A DNA stretch of 64,000 nucleotides, from contig NC_089428.1 in the NCBI RefSeq assembly GCF_013426205.1, positions 2,418,001 through 2,482,000 of the forward strand, written 5' to 3'. This document shows positions 56,062 to 64,000 of the stretch, one piece after another; position 1 is the first letter of the stretch, and every line of letters begins with the position of its first letter. The notes under the pieces are model-generated. The model searched no databases. It worked only from the letters and a program-made list of their open reading frames with translations, and was not told the DNA's origin. Position numbers and translations under genes: made by a program. Origin of the DNA: Metarhizium brunneum (lineage: Eukaryota; Ascomycota; Sordariomycetes; Hypocreales; Clavicipitaceae).

Positions 56062-56976
56062 AAGAGGGTGTCGCATATCAAGCCTACCCAAATCCTACCT
56101 CCTGAAAAACTGGGACACTGCAGTGGCTGCCTGGCAGGTAGCTGCTACCGCCTGAACTATCAAAGATTTCTTTTGTGTATAAAGAGTTGCACGGTTCCGT
56201 TGAAACCCTTGATGGAGTTCTTGCTCCTTAGATAATTCTCATTTAATACAATTGGCGCCTTCGGCGCCATTATACTCGTTCTTTTGTGACCCTCAATTGT
56301 CTGACAGGGGGTGATGCTTCTGCATGACAAGCATATTGATATAACTACTGCTCGTTTGCTATTGCCTCATGGAAGCTTGAACCACTCTGTATTGACAGAA
56401 TAAAAACCGACGTATGTTGACATAAATCATAGACCACTCATTACAATTGTACTTAGATGTCTCTTTGTAGTGCATTTTATGGACGTCTAAAAACCTCACT
56501 GACCACTTTGAACGCTTCTATAAGAACCTGGAATACACTAATAATTCCGCAAACTTCGGCGCTGGAAAGTAGCTCTGAATGTTCTACACCACCATGCGGC
56601 TGTCTCCGTAGGTGCAACCCTTCTGGATACCGGCTAGCCCTCTGCAAGGAAGATCTTTTGTTGTTACACCACTGAAGTGCCCCTGAACCGGGGAATACAG
56701 TTTTGGCAGCCTCATTTCCCTAGACTCAGGTGTTCGTGTTGTTTTTCGACACACGTTAGGCTGCGTACATTGTTCACGTGGAGGCTGATCCATTGTTCCG
56801 TAGGATGTATAAGTATGACAGTCCTTCCTTCCGTGGCGGTTCTAACTCAGTTCTTCAGACTTTATTCAGGAAGAGCTCATACCAGTGTCCATCGGGAATC
56901 CCATACCCTGGTCATATTACATTAAAACACCACCACAATCAACATTTAAGACCTGCAGGCCGCATTCGTTACTACC
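56062..56976. other. Intergenic, 0.9 kb
   Basis: A frame on the plus strand near 56778-57041 (EADPLFRRMYKYDSPSFRGG) looks weakly coding but overlaps the next gene and has stops upstream. I leave it unassigned. Confidence 0.35.
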
Positions 56977-59267
56977 ATGGTCTTCAGTGGCAGAAAGCGC
57001 AGAATCAAAGTATATCCATTATTCACAGTCGGGGGATTGACTAAACCTTACAACAGCTGAAAGTCTAACATGGAGTATATGTAGTGCGACGGGGCGAAGG
57101 CTCGCAGGCTCTGCACCAGACCCAAAACCGATATCGCTTTTTGCCACAAGACTGTTGTGGAGTACGCAAGAAAGAAAGGGCAGAAAACCACAAGAGTGAC
57201 CTCGCCCAGGCCAACCACAACACAGGACGTCATTTCATCACCAGATAAGGCGCTTGCGTCATCTCGCCGGGTTTGGAAGGCCTGTACGGGTTGCAGAAAG
57301 TTCCGAGTCAAGGTAAATGCACTGCTTGGAGATCAACTAACCTCGTAATAACCGAAGGTCTAACAAGAAGTCTATGTAGTGTGAAAATTCGAGGCCCTGT
57401 GAGCAGTGCATCAAGTCTGGGAGAAAATGTACCCCACCCGAAGAAAGGATTGTTACTCGATACGGATATTCGGAATCTTCCGGCAGAAAATTCGCAAAGG
57501 ATGAACCCCTGAATGCTATATCACAGGATGAGAAAGTTGCCTCATATTCGACACCAAAGGCAGGATCCTTGCAGCTGCGCTCCTCGGACCTTCCCCAGAT
57601 GCCCCTGCAGGAAAGGGCAATCGCTTACTTTTTGTATCATTATGATCTTGAATCGCCTAGCCAGAACAAAATCGGCGATATGGGTTTTGTTATCCTATCG
57701 AAGAGCGACAAGGAATGGGAGCATTACCGACTGGCATTTGAAGCTTGCGCTATGGCGTCGTTCATCAATGAGACCGGCGGTCAGCTTGAATACAAAAGCT
57801 TGACTATTGAGACATACAATAAAGCGCTGATGGCGATGCATAGCGCACTTCAAGATCCAGGTGTCGTTTGTGAGGATGCAACCTTGGCTGCAGTTTTACT
57901 TCTAGCGCTGTTCGAATGCTTAAATCCTACGACTGGGGAGCAAGAAAGCTGGCGCAATCACGTACAGGGTGCTATTGAGTTAGCCCGAGGACGCGGTCGG
58001 AAGCAGATTGACACCCGAATTGGACAAATGCTATTCAGGGCAACCCGCACTTTAATGGTAAGATTTCCATAAACTTCTCAAGTCCACGGTTTTATCGGGT
58101 TGATCTTCAAGTTTACATCGTGATGTAGACTCTCTAATAGCTAACTTGCAACAGGTAATATATAGTCTCACAACACTAGAAGACGAAAAGGAGAAAGAGC
58201 TCTGGTGGTCCGGAGACGATGAATGCACTTCGACCCAAAAGCTTTGCGTTGGAGTGGCTTCGCTTAGCGCAAAGGCTACGGTCCTTCTTGGTCCGTCCGG
58301 ACATAAAGAGGAAGTCGAAGTCGAAGTCATGCTTAAGCGGTGTCAAGCTCATGATCGAGCTTGCAAAGCCAGGTGGGAGGAGTTGTCAAAGAGTACACAG
58401 GGCATGAGCTCTGACAACACGGACCCCTGGCTGCTGATGCTTCTGAATATGCTGACATGTGCACGAATCCTCCTGAACTCAATCATTATGAGATGCGCGA
58501 CCTGGACTTACAAGGTCCCCAATTATCAAACCTCTGAAGAGTATGATGGCGCCTGTTCTGCTCTGGCGGAAATTATTCTTCACAGTGCCAAGGTCAACGA
58601 ACAGCAACTCTGCTGGGCCGAAGAAGCGCAGTCCTCGTTTGCGGAACTCGACGTTCAATTACAGCCTGGGCGGGATTCGAGCAGATGCGCCATCAACAAG
58701 TGGATAGAAGATAATAGGAGCCTCTGGGAAGAGAAGCCGCTGGTAGGGCTACAGCCGTTAGCTGTTATCTGGTCTTTAGAATGCCTCAACGACGACCAGA
58801 AAATCGCCATCGATACCCAATTACGACGCATCGTTGGTTGTACGGTGGATCAAATACGCCGTTCGCCATCCTATACTACTGAGGCGTGCACACGACCTTC
58901 GCCCAGTCTTTCCGAACCCGCAACGGATACTCCCGAGGCTGGTTCGCGAGATTCTTCCCCAGCTTCCACGGGACGCTTTCGGTACACGCAACAGGATGAT
59001 GACACTTTACGTGAACTTTCGAACGAAGGCATCCCGTGGCGTGAAATCCGAGACCGCTTTCCCAAACGCCCTGACAGTTCTTTAAAGACTCGTTTATGGA
59101 CATTAAGAAATTGTCAGCTCACTGCTGATGAGGATCGTCTGCTTATTCGACTAAAAGAGGAAGAACATTGTTCCTTCAGAGATATTGCCCCAAAAATGCG
59201 CCGCCACCGGGCTCTTGTGTCGAATCGCTACAATCAATTACGACGTAACCGTGCAATGAATAATTAA
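56977..59267 (+). CDS. Zn2Cys6 transcription factor with a decayed extra cluster and Myb-like C-terminus
   Basis: Exons 56977-57009, 57085-57312, 57380-58057 and 58155-59267 (introns of 75, 67 and 97 nt, all phase 0) give 683 residues. Exons 2-3 join in the middle of a full fungal binuclear cluster: ACTGCRKFRVK joined to CENSRPCEQC, then IKSGRKC, with Cys spacing 2-6-5-2-6. Exons 1-2 encode what looks like an earlier cluster missing its first two Cys (MVFSGRKRRIK, then CDGAKARRLC). The middle matches the fungal-specific regulatory region (AALLLLALFECLNPT-like segment reading LAAVLLLALFECL, then GAIELARGRG). The last 100 residues hold two Myb/SANT-like units (YTQQDDDTLRELSNEGIPWR, then LTADEDRLLIRLKEEEHCSF). 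It is probably a nuclear DNA-binding regulator. The start is inferred from the MVFSG-type beginning of this family. Confidence 0.7.
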
Positions 59268-60288
59268 CATGCCTGTAGACATGAATATCAAGCAGCTTGT
59301 TGACTTAAGGCATCAAGACACTTTTCGCGGTTGCTCTAAAAAGAGGCTTCGAAAGTTGTACTCTGAGTACAAGTCTCACTCCTTGGCTGCCAGCCTTAAG
59401 GAGGTTAAGGTTCATCCTCAGAATGGGATGTGATGATAGCAGGAATGAATGGGAAGAAAATTCCAACGAAACAATTGCAGTTATCGAGAGCTTTCTTCGT
59501 CAACACGTGTATAACCACGAAAGTGATTCACAAGACTGCTCAGGCAGATCATCGAGCATGGCACAAGCGAATTGATGACGATTCAAGTTGATAACAAACT
59601 TTTAGAGCTCACCGCAGATACAATCACAAAAGCGTACAGAAAGAACGGCCAGGGGACAGGTCCGGTTTGTGTCATATTTGGTCCTGTAATACGATTCTAG
59701 AATATCTTGGGGACAATTAAACAGCATGATATGGTTCTCGTACCTCTTCTTGTCAAGTACATCAGATTGTCAAGGATCAGCAAAACCAAACAACAGCCCT
59801 TGTGACTCTAGGATCACGCAAAGTTTCGACAGTAAATAAGACACAGATCGACGGGATACATATATGATGATGAGGGGTAGAAATTAACTAAGCGATGATA
59901 TAAAAAGACTCGTTTGTCGTCGCAGTCTCTCCCCATAACTTGACCTCTTAGCATTATCGCCATCTGACCTGAGGCAACGAACCAACATTCGCGGAAGGTA
60001 ATGCGCAGGGGCAAACTGATCCCACGTTTGAGCTTTATGACTACATGTGTGGCTACTATCTTTTGAGGAAAGTTAATGAGTGATTAACTTTTGTCGCTAC
60101 CCCAAAGCCATAAAATTGAAACTACATACTGTATACAATGCCTATCAACTCCCATCCTTGCTTGCAAGACGCTGTCAGTATGGTCCCCCAGAGCATAGAA
60201 ACGACATGCTGAAGAGTTTGCAGAATTTTTAATCTTAATATATACAGAAACAATAAAGCAACACTCGAGTCAAGAACAGGAGGTAGTA
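59268..60288. other. Intergenic, 1 kb
   Basis: A 50-codon plus frame from 59281 (NIKQLVDLRHQDTFRG, then KKRLRKLYSEYKSHSLAASL) looks coding-like and basic but ends in TGA with nothing after. It may be a fragment. Confidence 0.35.
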
Positions 60289-60855
60289 ATGGCCATCCGA
60301 AATGAGCCCCTACAAAGTCAATACGCATTCAATGTTGCCGCTAGCATATACGAACCATTCCAGGAAGTCTTCGGTCTTGCTTGGCGACATATTCATACTT
60401 TAGTGTTTTTGTGGACAATTGTTACACTATTGAGTCAAATAAGGCGAACATTCCCACAATCGAGGCAGTGTCAGCTGCCTCAACCAACCACACAATCGGA
60501 ACGGCAAAAGCAGCGGGTCAAACTCGCAATACCAATGCTATATAATATTAAGTTACACTTCGTCTGGAGGCCGAAAAAAGGAGGGGTTATAGGAAAACTT
60601 GGTGTGTCGCTGACAGATATCAAGCTATTGGTCATTGCAGAGCGGTCTAGTGACTCGGAATGGTCGCTTAAAGGTCAGGCCAAATTCTATGGAAGTTTGT
60701 CCATGGTCAAATGCGCGACTGATATTCAGTGGAAAATGAAACCGCAATTCTTTCAGGGTCTTCCACAATCTTGGTGGCTGAAAAAAAGGGCGCCATTTCA
60801 GATGCTCATCCTCAAAGAGGCACGTGTCTCAAGTGGTGATACGGCTGTAGTATAA
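60289..60855 (+). CDS. Single-pass membrane hypothetical protein
   Basis: A single exon of 188 residues. The segment IHTLVFLWTIVTLLSQI around residues 34-50 is the only candidate membrane helix. The following region is basic. The C-terminal 100 residues are beta-rich with conserved-looking aromatic positions (IKLHFVWRPKKGGVIGKLG, WSLKGQAKFYGSL, LPQSWWLKKRAPFQMLI). No signal peptide cleavage site is obvious. I do not recognise the family. Confidence 0.5.
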   Translation: MAIRNEPLQSQYAFNVAASIYEPFQEVFGLAWRHIHTLVFLWTIVTLLSQIRRTFPQSRQCQLPQPTTQSERQKQRVKLAIPMLYNIKLHFVWRPKKGGVIGKLGVSLTDIKLLVIAERSSDSEWSLKGQAKFYGSLSMVKCATDIQWKMKPQFFQGLPQSWWLKKRAPFQMLILKEARVSSGDTAVV

Positions 60856-61260
60856 AACATAGGTCCTACTAGAATATTGCTGATGAACCTGAACCTTGCC
60901 TACTCTTCAGGTGATCTGCAGAGGGTTTCCCACATAGTTTTTTGGTCCCGGGGGGAGATCAACCACCATTCCGTACGGGGGAGGTTGAGGTAACAGAAGG
61001 TAACCCAGCATCATGTTACCTTTCGGGCTGTCAACGAGGAAAATATCAACCCGGAAATTTTGACAGCCTTGAGGTCTCCGTGAACGCGCTTTGTCCTAAG
61101 CTATTACAAAACCTCCCATTCAATTTGATACGTTGCCATGTCTTCTCACTCTTCACCCCCGGTCTCTGCAATCTAGTTTCGGCTAGACTATATCTCTAGG
61201 ATCTGCAGCTTACATTGTTGCCTGTGGTGCAATTCCAAGTTAGCTAAGTGAACATTCAAT
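60856..61260. other. Intergenic
   Basis: No gene. Contains short G-rich and C-rich tracts. Confidence 0.35.
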
Positions 61261-61403
61261 CTGTCAAAAATGATGAGAATATTGAGAGTCTATTAGCCTT
61301 AACCACTACTCAAGTCAAGAGGACGAAGGTCTCAGTTATATACACAAAGGTGTCCAAGTGGATCGGGACGCCTCCTCGACCGAAGGCGGAATATCGTTTG
61401 ACA
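61261..61403 (+). repeat. Dispersed repeat, copy 2 (decayed coding fragment)
   Basis: Partner of 21671-21812. This copy keeps one frame through ESLLALTTTQVKRTKV, VIYTKVSKWIGTPPRP and AEYRLT, then diverges. It is open for 87 codons from 61248 but has no start or splice context, so I treat it as a relic. Confidence 0.6.
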
Positions 61404-61664
61404 CAATCGTACGATATGGGTCCGGCCCCTTTCACATCCGGTGCATTCAGGAGCAGCGCAATCCAAATCCTAGGATGGTTTGCTCTAACCGCCTTGAGCA
61501 TTCAATGGTGACATTTTAAAAGGTCGAAGACTTTCTTATAATGGCCTATAAATACCTCAACCTCAACATTTCACCTCCATGAAACGAGGATATCTTCATA
61601 CCAGCTACGACCACTTTCATGAGCTGGTGTTCATAAACAAGCAGGCACTTCTACAAGTATCGAA
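61404..61664. other. Promoter region of the 61665 gene
   Basis: Contains the TATA-like box at 61547. Confidence 0.4.
61547..61554 (+). promoter_or_regulatory. TATA-like box
   Basis: TATAAATA, 111 bases upstream of ATG 61665. Confidence 0.5.
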
Positions 61665-62297
61665 ATGGAAACCGAGACCAGCCTGACAGCCCCGCCGAAC
61701 ACACCCGAAAAAAACCCTTACGAGGGTGTTTGTCAACGCAAGGTCGATGCCCAAAGTCGCAATTTGGACCCTACTTCTTGCCAGTCCTTTTACCTGGCTC
61801 ATGAAATAATTGAAATATCTTCTGAGAGTGACGGCAATAGTGATGAGGCTACCGTTCCGAACAGTCCAAGAGTTATTGAAGAAGATATCAACGAAGGCGA
61901 CCAGCCCTCCGATAATGCTGCCCGTGCAGATGCAGCCGAGGATGAAGTCAATGGCAATATCGAAAAATCCAAAGACGGAAGCATTGCATACTCCAATAGC
62001 CTTTTAGTAACTGAATGTCTTCCGGATGGGGAACACACCAGGTTTTCTAATACGGCGGAGTGGCCATTGAGCAAGTACAGTATCATCACCAGGAGACTTG
62101 ACAGCACTGCATGTGAAGAATGCGGTTCTATCGGGCAAAAGTTTGGTGAAGGGGGTCATGTTGGCGGCAGTGAAGGAAGTAGCGAATGCAGCAATGGGAA
62201 ACTGAAGAGAATCTACGATAGATACGAATCACCGCCCGACGAAGTTCCAGAGCATAACCCACTATCAAAAAGGAGAAGAACAGCAAAGCGTCTATAA
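61665..62297 (+). CDS. Acidic protein with SIM-like motif
   Basis: A single exon of 210 residues. HEIIEISSESDGNSDEATV at about residues 46-64 is a strong match to the SUMO-interacting pattern (hydrophobic I-I-x-I core followed by Ser/Glu/Asp). The rest is acidic and mostly disordered. A short Cys pair (ACEECG) sits near residue 147, and a basic end (SKRRRTAKR) could act as a nuclear localisation signal. No folded domain is obvious. With the chromo-domain protein at 34.5 kb it is the second gene here to begin with a SIM-like acidic segment. Confidence 0.6.
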   Translation: METETSLTAPPNTPEKNPYEGVCQRKVDAQSRNLDPTSCQSFYLAHEIIEISSESDGNSDEATVPNSPRVIEEDINEGDQPSDNAARADAAEDEVNGNIEKSKDGSIAYSNSLLVTECLPDGEHTRFSNTAEWPLSKYSIITRRLDSTACEECGSIGQKFGEGGHVGGSEGSSECSNGKLKRIYDRYESPPDEVPEHNPLSKRRRTAKRL

Positions 62298-63565
62298 CCA
62301 AACTCAAAGATTCTGATATTACTGCCGAGTATAGCATTGATCATCTTGGAGTGGTCTAGTGGCTTGGAGTGGTTCCATCAAAGATCAGGAGAAATAAAAT
62401 GCTGCTCAGCTATACAGTCATGATCATTTGCTTACTATAACATATTGGTTGTTGAAGCATGCCGCCGTTTCAGGGCTTCACTTCGCCTTGATGGTTGAAA
62501 AGGCAGGTTCACATTATGATATGGTTGCAGTATAATATACAGATTTTCCCAGTTGGACTCGTATGGACTTTGAACTCTCTTGCTACTGAAGCGATCTTGC
62601 TATAAGAGGGTTCGGTAGGCCTCGTGTTTGGCCATTTTCCAATGTATTTGACCAGCGGTAGACGAGAAGAGCTTTCGTGTTGACACCATACTTTTCACGC
62701 ACTCATACTTCGCCCTGCATACGAAGAAGCAATACCAGGGCAGGGAGTATGAGCTCCCCTGATGTAGCATGCTTACTGAAACTAAGAGCAAATTTGCCGT
62801 TCGGAAGGATCGACGCTGTAAGAGACTAACCGCCATTGCGTTGAGGGGGGTGGTCCGGATCCAGCTGCAAAAGCACGGGATATCAACTGCAGTTAAGAAT
62901 AAAGACGGATGGACGGCACAATATCCGCGGTGTAGAAGGCTGAGACTGTTGAATTGCATTTCACTGGCCGGGACAAGGTTAGGTTGCATCTATGAGTGAT
63001 GCTTTGCCAGCCCTTCCTTGAATTACGCACGCCGAAGAGCACAACCATGCAAAGGACAAGTCACAATTACCATACTGCAGAGGCCAACAAGAAGTTCCGG
63101 GGCGTGAGGCAGCTCAGATTCCCACCGAAGAAGGTTGCCCTTTTCCTGGCTTCGTCGCCCAGGAATGCCCTAACACGGCGCCATCTGCTTTTCCTGTCAC
63201 TGCAAGACAACCCAACCCGAGCAACCCCACGAGATGGCTCTCATATCACGATTCCTACTGGCTAAGATATCCGCAAGGCGGCCAAGAGGCTGCAATTTCT
63301 CGGTGCGAACCACTTTCATCAGAGGCTGAGTGTCGATTGCGCGAGCATAAGAACTGCCGTAAAGAGCCACATTTGTTCGAACCTGGAGTCCTCTCAGTGT
63401 CCCGTTCCATTATTACTCTTAAAAAAACTTCAACACAACAACTCACCCTGGAGAGCGTATCAGGTGTAGTCCTGTTGTGCGATAAACCCGAGATTCACAA
63501 GCGTCACACGAGAGTATCTCGGAATCATACCCACCCCTAACCGCCACACGTATACCCCTTAGACT
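62298..63565. other. Intergenic, 1.3 kb
   Basis: Several short overlapping frames on both strands. None has coding support. Confidence 0.35.
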
Positions 63566-64000
63566 ATGGACTCGGCTCCATGGGATACGAAACCACTGTC
63601 ACAGTCATTGGTGACCAATGAAGGACTCGGAGAACGTACTCGTCCCGTGGAACCCACCTCTAGCTGCCATGAAGGCGGCTTTGAGCGCTTCCCGCGCCGT
63701 TGCGACGATAGCACCGAGTCACAGTGAGTTGGCCTATTACTCGTAAATGGTAGTCCGAGATCTTAAAAAGGATGTTGAACTGTGGTGTTAACAGCATTGG
63801 CTAGTAGGACGTATTCATCCGTCGCTTCAACTGCTCAGCAACGCAGCTTATCACCGTCGACTCCGGTCAGGCGTCGCGTTGGACCAGTTGACAGAGAAGA
63901 GGACTTCGTCTGCAGTAAAAATCCGGCGAGACCTGGCGGATCTCGTCAGCACAGAGGCCAGTCTTTTGATTCGGCATCGGGATCAGGAATGCTTCTGCAA
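63566..64000 (+). CDS. 5' part of a gene running off the right edge
   Basis: Exon 1 is 63566-63723 (ATG, then DSAPWDTKPLSQSLVTNEG). It ends at a GTGAGT donor in phase 2. An acceptor at 63804 or 63807 (CTAG or TAGTAG, three bases apart and both in frame) starts an exon open to the window end. The product so far is hydrophilic and Ser/Arg/Pro-rich (SLSPSTPVRRRVGPV). Function cannot be judged. Confidence 0.45.

Noticed and set aside
1..64000. CRISPR arrays, bacterial operons, rRNA genes
   Set aside because: The sequence is eukaryotic with spliced genes; no direct-repeat/spacer arrays or rRNA motifs were seen. tRNA genes were looked for only casually and none stood out; tRNAscan-SE would settle that.

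Overview
This window looks like nuclear DNA of a filamentous ascomycete, most likely one of the Sordariomycetes/Hypocreales (an inference from gene families; no marker gene settles it). Coding regions are interrupted by short introns of about 45-100 nt with GTANGT-type donors, CTAAC/CTGAC branch sites and YAG acceptors. Genes lie on both strands, singly and with their own TATA-like promoters, and there is no operon structure.

Region 1 (0.5-12.9 kb) holds an enterotoxin-A-chain-like secreted protein gene (minus strand, three repeated C-terminal modules), an MFS transporter (plus), a long conserved coiled-coil protein (minus) and a 5'-broken lectin-like beta-propeller gene (minus).

Region 2 (12.9-19.3 kb) is a graveyard of mobile elements: a small zinc-ribbon ORF, a broken Helitron/PIF1-type helicase, a broken DUF3435 tyrosine-recombinase-like gene with C2H2 tail, and a 5'-truncated Tad-like LINE flanked by a 16-bp target-site duplication.

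Region 3 (19.7-62.3 kb) is accessory-looking. A few genes have recognisable domains: an Erg6/UbiE-like methyltransferase, two multi-pass membrane proteins, a kinase-like protein, a double chromo-domain protein with a putative SUMO-interacting motif, a secreted DUF7492-like protein and a Zn2Cys6 regulator with a Myb-like tail. Most others are two- to four-exon genes of families I do not recognise. They include a pair of adjacent paralogues that share a GC-AG intron, separated by a 24-bp minisatellite. Relics of kinase-like genes and a frameshifted multicopy gene lie among them. A 0.85-kb array of CTGGTA/TACCAG words in both orientations lies at 36.6-37.5 kb.

Region 4 (62.3-64 kb) has little except the 5' part of a gene that runs off the right edge.

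I see no pathway or gene cluster in which these genes clearly work together. The main themes are accessory-genome turnover (transposons, nonsense and frameshift decay, tandem duplication) and a few unusual domain combinations. Exon borders were read by eye from splice signals and reading-frame phase; no database search was possible.
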